Shown here: piece by piece, positions 19,760 to 27,405 of the stretch
Layout: every line of letters starts with the position of its first letter
Numbering within the stretch: position 1 is the first letter of the stretch
Source of the DNA: Blastococcus fimeti
GTDB lineage: Bacteria; Actinomycetota; Actinomycetes; Mycobacteriales; Geodermatophilaceae
Length of the DNA: 64,000 nt
NCBI GenBank assembly: GCA_900102115.1
Contig: FNAW01000007.1
Coordinates: forward strand, 1 to 64,000
Reading direction: 5' to 3'
Made by a program: the position numbers and the translations under genes
Notes under the pieces: model-generated
Seen by the model: only the letters and a program-made list of their open reading frames with translations
Told to the model about the DNA's origin: nothing
Database searches by the model: none

Positions 19760-20081
19760 GCCGCCTGCCACTCGGTCAGCATGACACGATGCGAACATGT
19801 GTTCGACCGGGCCGTGCGGTGGCGGGGTGGGTGAACTCTTGGTGTCGCGTGCTGGTGATGCAGGTCATGGGATCTCGCGTTGCCGCCGCTGCGCCGTCGC
19901 GATATCCGGACCGGCTGACGGAAGCCATGTCGTCACTCTCCGCGTTCGCCATCTGACAACGGGCTACTCGGCCGCGGCGGACAGTGCGCGGACACATGCG
20001 CAGCGAGGTCGGCTCGTCACCCGTTCGTCACCATCGCCCTCTTGGCTGCCCGCGTCCCACTCCTCTCCGGAAGGAACTCGC
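19760..20081. other. Divergent intergenic region (322 bases) upstream of the secreted nuclease
   Basis: No gene of its own is visible. It holds the SOS box (19791-19806) at the minus-strand gene and, near the nuclease start, two 11-base direct repeats (GCTCGTCACCC at 20012-20022 and GTTCGTCACCA at 20023-20033). A ribosome-binding GGAAGGAA lies at about 20069-20076. The base composition is lower in GC than the coding neighbours, as expected for promoters on both strands. Confidence 0.6.
19791..19806 (-). promoter_or_regulatory. SOS box (LexA site)
   Basis: GCGAACATGTGTTCGA matches the mycobacterial/actinobacterial LexA consensus TCGAAC-N4-GTTCGA at 11 of 12 defined bases. It lies 32-47 bases upstream of the ATG of the small minus-strand gene, the usual place for LexA to block the promoter. 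The secreted nuclease gene on the other strand begins 276 bases away, so control of that gene is less likely. Confidence 0.75.
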
Positions 20082-23075
20082 GTGCCCGCTCGACTCGGCA
20101 CTGCACCGCGCCGCCTGACCGCTCGTGCGGTCGTGCGGCGGGGTGTCCTCGGCACGGCTGCCGCGACCGTTGCGGTCGTCGGCCTGCCCGCCTTCGCGAT
20201 GGCGGCGCCACCCACCGCTCCGTTCATCGCGGAGATCCACTACGACAACGACGGCGCCGACGTCGGGGAGTTCATCGAGATCCAGTTGCCCGCCGGAACG
20301 ACGTCGGCGGGCCTGTCGGTGGTGCTCTACAACGGCTCCAACGGCCAGTCCTACTCGACCAGGGCCCTGCCCGCCGTGACGGCGCCGGCCGACGGCCCTG
20401 CTGTCGCGGTCCTCGACTACCCGGCCAACGGGATCCAGAACGGTGCCCCCGACGCCATCGCCCTGGTCGCCGCGGACGGCACCGTCATCGAGTTCCTCTC
20501 CTACGAGGGGACGCTGACTGCGACGAACGGTCCGGCCGCGGGCACCACCAGCACCGACATCGGGGTGGCGGAAGCAGGGAGCGAGCCGGTCGGGTCGTCG
20601 CTGTCGCGCACGTACGACGTCGGGACCGGAACCCTCACCTGGAGCGGCCCGGCGCCCAGCACGCGGGGCACCGTCAACCCGGCTGGTGGCGAGGAGCCCG
20701 GTGGCGAGGAGCCGGGTGGCGAGGAGCCCGGTGGCGAGGCCTGCGAGACCGAGCCGACGCACCGCATCGGGCAGGTCCAGGGCGCCGGTGACACCACCCC
20801 GCTCGCCGGCCAGGCCGTGACCATCGCGGGCGTCGTCGTCGGCGACGTCGAGGGCTTCAACGGCTTCTACCTGCAGGACGTCGAGGGTGACGGGAACGCC
20901 GCCACCTCCGACGGCATCTTCGTCTACAGCCCCGCCGCGGTCGACCTCGGTGACTCGGTCGCCGTGACCGGTACGCCCGGCGAGTTCGGGGGCCAGACGC
21001 AGATCAACGGCGGCAGCACCGTCACGGTCTGCGCCGACGGCACCGAGGCCGACCTGCCCGAGCCGGCCCCGCTCGACCTGCCCGCCGACGACGCCACGCG
21101 CGAGCCGCTCGAGGGCATGCTGGTCGCCCCGGTGGACACGCTCACGGTCTCGGAGGTCTACGACCTCACCAGCTTCGGCGAGCTGACCCTCTCCGAGGGC
21201 GGCATCCTGGTGCAGCCGACCGAGCTCGCCCGTCCCGGCGCCGAGGCCGAGGCCATCGCCGGGTCGAACGCCGCGCGGCGCATCGTCCTCGACGACGGCG
21301 TGACCGCACGCGTCTCCCCGGCCACGGCCCCGTACCTCACTCCGGAGACCCCGGTCCGCGTGGGTGACCAGCTCGCCTTCGCATCGCCGCTGGTCCTGGG
21401 TTACGGCTTCGACAACTGGCGGCTGCAGCCGGCCGACGGCACGGCCGGGGGCACGTTCGCCCCGCAGAACACGCGGCCGGCGGCTCCCGAGTCGGTCGGT
21501 GGGGACATCCAGGTCGGCGCGTTCAACGTCCTCAACTACTTCCTCACCTTCGGTGGGGAGGGCCGCGGTGCGACCAACGCGGCCGAGCTCGAGGAGCAGG
21601 CCGCGAAGATCGTCACGGCCATCAACACGATGGACGCCGACGTCCTGGCCCTCATGGAGATCGAGGACACCGACTCCACCGGTCTCACCCCGGGCAACGC
21701 CGACACCGCGGTCGCGGACCTCGTCCGGCGCCTCAACACGGCCGCCGGCGCCGAGAAGTGGGCCTTCACGGCGTTCCCGGACGAGCTGCTGGCCGTCGAC
21801 CGGGACGTCATCCGCAACGCGATCATCTACCAGCCCACGGCCGTGACTCCGGTGGGCGACTCCGCCGGGCTGGTCGACGAGGTCAACTTCGACAACGCCC
21901 GCGAGCCGATCGCCCAGACCTTCGAGGCCGACGGCGACACGTTCACGGCCATCGCCAACCACTTCAAGTCCAAGGGCAGCGGCGACGGCGCGAACGCCGA
22001 CCAGGGCGACGGGCAGGGTGCCTCGAACCTCGACCGCCAGGGCCAGGCCGAGGCGCTCGCCGGCTTCGTCGAGGACCTGCAGGCGAGCACCGGTGACGAC
22101 GACGTGATGGTCCTGGGCGACCTGAACGCCTACTCGCAGGAGGACCCCATCGTCATCCTGCGCGAGGCCGGTCTGACGGACCTGGGCACGCAGTTCGACG
22201 CGGGCCGCTACAGCTACGTCTTCGACGACATGTCAGGGTCCCTGGACCACGCCATGGCCACCGACAGCCTGACGGCCAAGGTGACCGACGCCGCGCACTG
22301 GAACATCAACTCGGTCGAGTCGTTCGCCTACCAGTACACCGGTGCCGACCGGCTCTACGCGCCGAACCAGTTCCGGTCCAGCGACCACGACCCGATCCTC
22401 GTCGGCCTCGACCTGCAGGGCGAGCCCGAGCCCGAGCCGGAGCCCGAGGTCGGGAACCCGACCGGGGTGGCGAGCGGCAACAGCTGGGTCCACCCGCAAG
22501 ACAAGGTGGCCTACGTCGCCGGTCACTTCGTGAACACCGACGACGTCGCGGTGCAGGTCCGCCTGCTCACCGACCACGGTCAGTCGGAGCCGCAGACGGT
22601 GGCACCGGGCGCCGCGGGGTACTTCACCGTCAACACGCGGCTGGCCGAGCTGCCCGCGGGCACCGCCACGCTCCGGGTCTACAAGTTCGTGGGCGGGCAG
22701 GGCTACCAGTCGCTGTTCCCGGTCTCGTACCCGGGCCGCAGTGCCGCAGGGGCGCCCCAGCCCTCGGCGGGCAACCCGACGGGTGTGGCCAACGGCAACA
22801 GCTGGGTCCACCCGCAGGAGCAGGTCGCCTACATCGCCGGCCACTTCGTGAACACCGACAGCGTGCCGGTACAGGTCCGGATGCTCACCGACCACGGCCA
22901 GTCCGTGGCGCAGACGGTGGCTCCCGGTGCGGCGGGCTACTTCGTGGTGAACACCCAGCAGGCGGAGCTGTCCGCAGGCACGGCCACGTTCCGGGTCTAC
23001 AAGAACGTGGCCGGCAAGGGCTACCAGTCGCTGTTCACGGTGGACTACCCGGGCCAGAGCGCCGCGGGCGAGTAG
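20082..23075 (+). CDS. Secreted ExeM/NucH-type extracellular nuclease with two C-terminal repeat domains
   Basis: 997 residues from GTG 20082 with GGAAGGAA 5 bases upstream. A twin-arginine-rich signal region (RRLTARAVVRRG then LGTAAATVAVVGLPAFAMAA) gives export. Then come a lamin-tail domain (about 42-190, IAEIHYDNDGADVGEFIEI), a GGEEP linker repeated from residue 202, an OB-like YhcR domain (about 225-400), and an endonuclease/exonuclease/phosphatase domain (about 475-785; FNVLNYF, MEIEDTD, GDLNAY, DHAMAT, SSDHDP). Two copies of a domain of about 96 residues end the protein (791-886 and 897-992). It should degrade extracellular DNA or nucleotides. Its neighbour shares the repeat. Confidence 0.9.
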   Translation: MPARLGTAPRRLTARAVVRRGVLGTAAATVAVVGLPAFAMAAPPTAPFIAEIHYDNDGADVGEFIEIQLPAGTTSAGLSVVLYNGSNGQSYSTRALPAVTAPADGPAVAVLDYPANGIQNGAPDAIALVAADGTVIEFLSYEGTLTATNGPAAGTTSTDIGVAEAGSEPVGSSLSRTYDVGTGTLTWSGPAPSTRGTVNPAGGEEPGGEEPGGEEPGGEACETEPTHRIGQVQGAGDTTPLAGQAVTIAGVVVGDVEGFNGFYLQDVEGDGNAATSDGIFVYSPAAVDLGDSVAVTGTPGEFGGQTQINGGSTVTVCADGTEADLPEPAPLDLPADDATREPLEGMLVAPVDTLTVSEVYDLTSFGELTLSEGGILVQPTELARPGAEAEAIAGSNAARRIVLDDGVTARVSPATAPYLTPETPVRVGDQLAFASPLVLGYGFDNWRLQPADGTAGGTFAPQNTRPAAPESVGGDIQVGAFNVLNYFLTFGGEGRGATNAAELEEQAAKIVTAINTMDADVLALMEIEDTDSTGLTPGNADTAVADLVRRLNTAAGAEKWAFTAFPDELLAVDRDVIRNAIIYQPTAVTPVGDSAGLVDEVNFDNAREPIAQTFEADGDTFTAIANHFKSKGSGDGANADQGDGQGASNLDRQGQAEALAGFVEDLQASTGDDDVMVLGDLNAYSQEDPIVILREAGLTDLGTQFDAGRYSYVFDDMSGSLDHAMATDSLTAKVTDAAHWNINSVESFAYQYTGADRLYAPNQFRSSDHDPILVGLDLQGEPEPEPEPEVGNPTGVASGNSWVHPQDKVAYVAGHFVNTDDVAVQVRLLTDHGQSEPQTVAPGAAGYFTVNTRLAELPAGTATLRVYKFVGGQGYQSLFPVSYPGRSAAGAPQPSAGNPTGVANGNSWVHPQEQVAYIAGHFVNTDSVPVQVRMLTDHGQSVAQTVAPGAAGYFVVNTQQAELSAGTATFRVYKNVAGKGYQSLFTVDYPGQSAAGE
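22452..22739 (+). repeat. Shared secreted domain, copy 1 (nuclease residues 791-886)
   Basis: One of three in-frame copies of a 288-base (96-residue) unit. It starts GNPTGVASGNSWVHPQ and has the fixed points VAYVAGHFVNTD, RLLTDHGQS, VAPGAAGYFTVNT, AELPAGTATLRVYK, GYQSLFPVSYPG. Alternating hydrophobic strands suggest an Ig-like beta-sandwich. No named family is recognised. Confidence 0.85.
22770..23057 (+). repeat. Shared secreted domain, copy 2 (nuclease residues 897-992)
   Basis: Second copy, separated from copy 1 by a ten-residue linker (SAAGAPQPSA). The same fixed points recur (GNSWVHPQEQVAYIAGHF, MLTDHGQSVAQTVAPGAAGY, GKGYQSLFTVDYPG). The protein ends five residues after it. The strong DNA-level likeness to the copy in the next gene suggests recent duplication or gene conversion. 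Confidence 0.85.
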
Positions 23076-23084
23076 TCCGGCGGG

Positions 23085-23118
23085 CGGTGGGTGCAGGCCA
23101 CCGGGTCTGCACCCACCG
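23085..23118 (+). terminator. Terminator hairpin after the nuclease gene
   Basis: CGGTGGGTGCAG at 23085-23096 and CTGCACCCACCG at 23107-23118 form a perfect 12-base stem with a 10-base loop, 10 bases after the TAG stop. It separates the nuclease transcript from the 5'-nucleotidase gene, which should therefore have its own promoter within 23119-23190. Confidence 0.75.
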
Positions 23119-23200
23119 GCCCCCCGAGCGTCACCTCCCGTCCATGATCGGACGGAACGGTTCCCCTCGATCACCATCACCTGAATCTGGAGCGTTCTCG

Positions 23201-25459
23201 ATGCTTTCTGCCCAACGGACGGCGCGCGGCGTCGCCGTCGCCACCGCCGCCCTGCTGGGGGGTGGCCTGCTCGGAGCGTCGCCGGCGCTCGCAGCGCCCG
23301 CCGCCGGCCCGACCGCAGCCCAGTCCCAGCCGGCGGTCGGCAACCCGACCGGCGAGGCCAACGGCAACAGCTGGATCCACCCGCAGGACCAGGTGGCCTA
23401 CATCGCCGGGCACTTCCGCAACACCGACACCGTCCCGGTGGACGTCCGCCTGCTCACCGACCACGGCCAGTCCGAGGCGCAGCGGGTGGCCCCCGGTGAG
23501 GCGGCGTACTTCACCGTGAACACGCAGCTGGCCGAGCTGCCGGCAGGCACCGCGACGTTCCGCGTCTACAAGAACGTGAGCGGCAAGGGCTACCAGTCGC
23601 TGTTCCCCGTCTCCTACCCGGGACAGGTCGCCGGTCCCGTCGACGACGGGATCACGCAGCTGCAGCTGCTGGGCATCAACGACTTCCACGGCCGGCTGTC
23701 CGCAGGCACCAACCCCGTCCAGGGCGCCGTCGCCCTCGCCGGCACCGTGGAGGAGCAGCGCGCCCGCGACGACGTCGACGCGACGCTGTTCCTCTCGGCC
23801 GGTGACAACATCGGCGCCTCGCCGTTCGTCTCCTCCAGCCAGCAGGACGTGCCGGCCCTCGAGGTGCTCAACGAGCTGGGGCTGGACGTCTCGGCCGTGG
23901 GCAACCACGAGTTCGACCAGGGGTTCGACGACCTCACCGGCCGGGTGAGCGACCTGTCCGACTTCCCCTACCTCGGCGCCAACGTCTACCGCGGCACCGA
24001 GCCGGCGCTGCCGGAGTACGCCCTCTTCGACGTGGACGGGGTCAGCGTCGGGGTCATCGGCGTCGTCACCCAGGAGACCAGCTCGCTCGTCTCGCCCGAC
24101 GGCATCGCGGGCCTGACCTTCGGCGACCCCGTGGACGCCGTCAACCGGGTCACCGACGAACTGACCGACGGCGTGGCCGAGGAGGCCGACGTCATCGTCC
24201 TGGTGGCGCACGAAGGGGCACCCCAGGGTGCGGCGACCAGCACGCTGCCGGCCGAGGCGGCCAAGGACACCGCCTTCGCCGACATCGTCAACCGCGTCGA
24301 CGCCGACGTGGACGCCATCTTCACCGCGCACACCCACCAGACCTACGCCTGGGAGGCGCCGGTCCCCGGTGAGGAGAAGACGCGCCCGGTGATCCAGACC
24401 GGCTCCTACGCCCAGGCGCTCGGCCGGATCGCGCTCACCTACGACGAGGCCGCCGACGAGGTGACCGCCTTCACGGTGGAGAACCTGCCGATGACGTCGC
24501 GACCGGCGGCGGAGCTCGCGGCGACCTACCCGCGCGTGGCGGCGGTCGCCGAGACCGTCGCGGCCGCGGAGGCCTACGCCACGCAGGTGGGCAGCCAGCC
24601 GCTCGGCTCCATCACCGCTGACATCACCCGGGCCTTCACCCCTGCCGGGGCCGAGGACCGGGGCTCGTACTCGTCGCTGGGTGGCCTCATCGCGGACACC
24701 TACGTCTACGGGTCCGAGCTCAGCGCGATCGAGCCCGCCGACCTCGGACTCGTCAACCCGGGTGGCCTGCGCGACGACCTCATCTACGGCGAGGGCGAGG
24801 GCGCGCCGGAGGTCATCACGCTGGCCGAGGCGAACGCGGTGACGCCCTTCGCGAACGACCTGGTCGTCACCTCGCTGACCGGCGCCCAGCTGGTGCAGGT
24901 CCTCGAGCAGCAGTGGCAGCCCGCGGGTGCCTCGCGGCCGTTCCTGGCGCTGGGCAACTCGGAGGAGCTGACCTACTCCTACGACCCGGCAGCAGCTGCC
25001 GGACAGCGCATCGTCGTGGAGAGCATCCGAATCTCGGGTGAGCCCATCGACCTCGCTCGCACCTACCGGGTGGCCACGAACGGCTTCCTGGCGGCTGGCG
25101 GTGACAACTTCCGCGCCTTCACCGGGGGAACCACGGAGCTGACGGGTCTGATCGACTTCGACGCTTTCTCGGCCTACCTCGAGGACAACTCGCCGCTGAG
25201 CCCGGAGAACTTCACCGGCCGGGCCACCGTCGCGGCGGCGACCACGCCCACCACGCCGGGTGCGGGTCAGCCGACCACGCCGACCACGCCCACCACGCCG
25301 GGTGCGGAGCAGCCGGGGACGCCGACCACGCCGACCACGCCGGGTACCCCGGCGCAGCCGGGTACGGGTCAGCCGGGCAACGGCAGCTTCTTCACGCAGC
25401 TGGTGTCCTGGTTCCAGGGCTTCGTCACGAACCTGCTGCGCGGCTGGTTCATCCGCTGA
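23201..25459 (+). CDS. Secreted 5'-nucleotidase/UshA-type phosphoesterase with an N-terminal shared domain
   Basis: 752 residues from ATG 23201 with GGAG 8 bases upstream. Signal peptide (1-32, ending ASPALAAPA), shared domain (47-142), calcineurin-type metallophosphatase (about 152-430; INDFHGRL, SAGDNIGASPF, GNHEFDQGF, AHTHQ), then the 5'-nucleotidase C-terminal domain (about 460-670; LGGLIADTYVYG, NPGGLRDDL, GGDNFRAF). A Thr-Pro-rich linker and a 24-residue amphipathic tail (FFTQLVSWFQGFVTNLLRGW) end it. It should dephosphorylate extracellular nucleotides, the next step after the nuclease upstream. Phosphate regulation is plausible but unproven. Confidence 0.92.
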   Translation: MLSAQRTARGVAVATAALLGGGLLGASPALAAPAAGPTAAQSQPAVGNPTGEANGNSWIHPQDQVAYIAGHFRNTDTVPVDVRLLTDHGQSEAQRVAPGEAAYFTVNTQLAELPAGTATFRVYKNVSGKGYQSLFPVSYPGQVAGPVDDGITQLQLLGINDFHGRLSAGTNPVQGAVALAGTVEEQRARDDVDATLFLSAGDNIGASPFVSSSQQDVPALEVLNELGLDVSAVGNHEFDQGFDDLTGRVSDLSDFPYLGANVYRGTEPALPEYALFDVDGVSVGVIGVVTQETSSLVSPDGIAGLTFGDPVDAVNRVTDELTDGVAEEADVIVLVAHEGAPQGAATSTLPAEAAKDTAFADIVNRVDADVDAIFTAHTHQTYAWEAPVPGEEKTRPVIQTGSYAQALGRIALTYDEAADEVTAFTVENLPMTSRPAAELAATYPRVAAVAETVAAAEAYATQVGSQPLGSITADITRAFTPAGAEDRGSYSSLGGLIADTYVYGSELSAIEPADLGLVNPGGLRDDLIYGEGEGAPEVITLAEANAVTPFANDLVVTSLTGAQLVQVLEQQWQPAGASRPFLALGNSEELTYSYDPAAAAGQRIVVESIRISGEPIDLARTYRVATNGFLAAGGDNFRAFTGGTTELTGLIDFDAFSAYLEDNSPLSPENFTGRATVAAATTPTTPGAGQPTTPTTPTTPGAEQPGTPTTPTTPGTPAQPGTGQPGNGSFFTQLVSWFQGFVTNLLRGWFIR
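23339..23626 (+). repeat. Shared secreted domain, copy 3 (5'-nucleotidase residues 47-142)
   Basis: Third copy of the 96-residue unit, here at the N-terminus directly after the signal peptide. It keeps every fixed point (GNPTGEANGNSWIHPQ, VAYIAGHFRNTD, RLLTDHGQSEAQ, VYKNVSGKGYQSLFPVSYPG). Its presence at opposite ends of two different enzymes indicates a mobile module, perhaps for cell-wall or substrate binding. Confidence 0.85.
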
Positions 25460-25475
25460 CAGCTGCGCACACCTG

Positions 25476-25512
25476 CCGGAGGCCGGTCCCCTTCCCGGGG
25501 GCCGGCCTCCGG
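25476..25512. terminator. Bidirectional terminator between the 5'-nucleotidase gene and malQ
   Basis: CCGGAGGCCGG at 25476-25486 and CCGGCCTCCGG at 25502-25512 pair perfectly over 11 bases. The loop can extend the stem further by CCCC/GGGG pairing. It lies between convergent genes (stops at 25459 and 25530), so it can serve both. Confidence 0.8.
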
Positions 25513-25529
25513 TCGTCGTGCCGCCGGAC

Positions 25530-27368
25530 TCAGCCGGCGCGCTCGCCCGCCACGCCGTCGGTCAGGGTGCGCACCACAGTCCGGAGCAGGGGATGCCCGG
25601 GCAGGTGCTCGACCGGGACCGGCAGCGGCAGCGACCAGTTCGGCCGGTCCCCGGCGCCGGGCATGTTGGGCCGGCGGGGCTCGCCCACGGCGTCGTCCAG
25701 CGTCGCCGACAGCAGCAGGGACGGCGCCTGCGCGAGCAGCTGGTGCGCCCGCTCCACCGCCTCCTCCGCCGACGAGCCGTCGTCCACGCCCGGGAGGTGC
25801 TCGAGCAGCGAGGCGCGGCCGCGCTGCAACTCCTCCTCGGTGCCGGTGCCGTGCTCCCGCTGCTCCGCCAGGTCCGCGCCGCCGATCAGCCCGGCGACCG
25901 TGGGCAGGTCGTGGGTGCTGATCGCGGCCATCGCCTCGGCCGGCCAGGTGGCGGGCTCGTCGTCCTCGAACCAGAGCAGCCGGTAGGAGAGCACGCCGTG
26001 CTCCGCCATGGCCTCCCGCACGCCGTCCTCGACGGTGCCGAGGTCCTCGCCGACGACGAGGGCCTGCGCCCGGTAGCTCTCGAGGGCGACGATGTCGAGC
26101 AGGTCCTCCGCCGGGTAGCGCACGTAGGCGCCGTCGGCGGCGGTGCCGTCGCGGGGCACCCACCAGAGCCGGAACAGGCCCATCACGTGGTCGATCCGCA
26201 GCCCCCCGGCGCCGGCGATGGTCGCGCGGATGGACTGGATGAACGGCTCGTAGTCGGCGTCGCGCAGCCGCCACGGGATCAGCGGCGGCGAGCCCCAGTC
26301 CTGCCCCTGGCTGTTGAACGCGTCCGGCGGCGCACCGACGCTGACGCCGTCGGCCAGCACGTCCTGCCACGTCCAGGCGTCGGCGCCGCCGCCGGCGAAG
26401 CCGATCGGCAGGTCCTGGATGACGGTCATGCCGTCGGTGGCGGCGGTGAACTGCAGCTCCAGGGCCCACTGGAGCCAGGCGTGGAAGGCGACGACGGCGC
26501 CGTGCTGCTCGACGTAGGTGGCCAGCGCCGGGCTCCCCGGGCGCCGCAGCTCCTCGGGCCAGGTGTGCCAGTCGGCGCCGTGCACCTCGGTGATCGCCGC
26601 CCAGGTGGCCCAGTCCTGCAGGGTCTGGCCCTGCTCGTCGCGCCAGCGGCCGAACGCCTCGCCGCCGCCGTGGGCGAAGAAGATCCGCATGAGCACCTCG
26701 CGCTTGCGGGCCCAGATGGCGTCGCGGTCGATGAGCTCGCCGTCGTTCAGCGCGCGCCCGGCGTCCTCCTCGAGGTCCACGGTGTCCGCCCCCGGCACCT
26801 CGGGCACGCGCAGGTAGATGGGGTTGAGGAAGCGCCGGGTGGCCGGCAGGTAGGGGCTGGCCTCCTGTTCCGGGATCGGCGCCACGGCGTGCAGGGGGTT
26901 GATGAGCACGAACCCGGCGCCCTGGTCGGCGGCCATGCGCCGGATGCTGCGCAGGTCGCCGAGGTCGCCGATGCCCCAGCTCTCCCGGCTGCGGGCGGCG
27001 TAGAGCTGCACGGCCCAGCCCCAGCTCCGCTGCTCGGGCAGCCAGCAGCGGCCGGGGGAGACGATCAGCCGGCGTCGGCGGCCCCCGGGGGACTGGAACC
27101 AGTGGTAGCCGAGCGGGAAGTCGGCGGGGAGGGAGCCGTCGACGGACCGGACCTCGCCGTCCTCGCAGACGACGTCGATGGCGTCGACCTCGAGGGCGTC
27201 GCCGGGCCGGGCGACGATCGGTGCGCGCTCCTCCAGGTCGGCCGGCGGCCTCCCGATGATCTCGCGGAGCCGGTCGATCGTCTCCTGCGCTACCTCGTGC
27301 TCCTCGTCGAGCGCGTCCAGCCAGCTCGCATCGATGCCCCAGTCGTCCGTCGTCGGTGTGCGTGTCAC
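25530..27368 (-). CDS. malQ: 4-alpha-glucanotransferase (amylomaltase)
   Basis: 612 residues from GTG 27368. A GH77 enzyme: after an N-terminal extension of about 110 residues typical of actinobacterial MalQ, the catalytic part carries ARSRESWGIGDLGDL, SPYLPATRRFLNPIYL, the nucleophile Asp in RIDHVMGLFRLWW (near 390), the acid/base Glu in VVGEDLGTV (near 440) and the third Asp in AISTHDLPT (near 486). It transfers maltosyl units between glucans in cytoplasmic maltodextrin metabolism. No other mal genes are adjacent. Confidence 0.95.
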   Translation of the reverse strand: MTRTPTTDDWGIDASWLDALDEEHEVAQETIDRLREIIGRPPADLEERAPIVARPGDALEVDAIDVVCEDGEVRSVDGSLPADFPLGYHWFQSPGGRRRRLIVSPGRCWLPEQRSWGWAVQLYAARSRESWGIGDLGDLRSIRRMAADQGAGFVLINPLHAVAPIPEQEASPYLPATRRFLNPIYLRVPEVPGADTVDLEEDAGRALNDGELIDRDAIWARKREVLMRIFFAHGGGEAFGRWRDEQGQTLQDWATWAAITEVHGADWHTWPEELRRPGSPALATYVEQHGAVVAFHAWLQWALELQFTAATDGMTVIQDLPIGFAGGGADAWTWQDVLADGVSVGAPPDAFNSQGQDWGSPPLIPWRLRDADYEPFIQSIRATIAGAGGLRIDHVMGLFRLWWVPRDGTAADGAYVRYPAEDLLDIVALESYRAQALVVGEDLGTVEDGVREAMAEHGVLSYRLLWFEDDEPATWPAEAMAAISTHDLPTVAGLIGGADLAEQREHGTGTEEELQRGRASLLEHLPGVDDGSSAEEAVERAHQLLAQAPSLLLSATLDDAVGEPRRPNMPGAGDRPNWSLPLPVPVEHLPGHPLLRTVVRTLTDGVAGERAG

Positions 27369-27405
27369 CGGGTGATCCTCGCCGGGTCGGGATGAGCCCG
27401 CAGTC

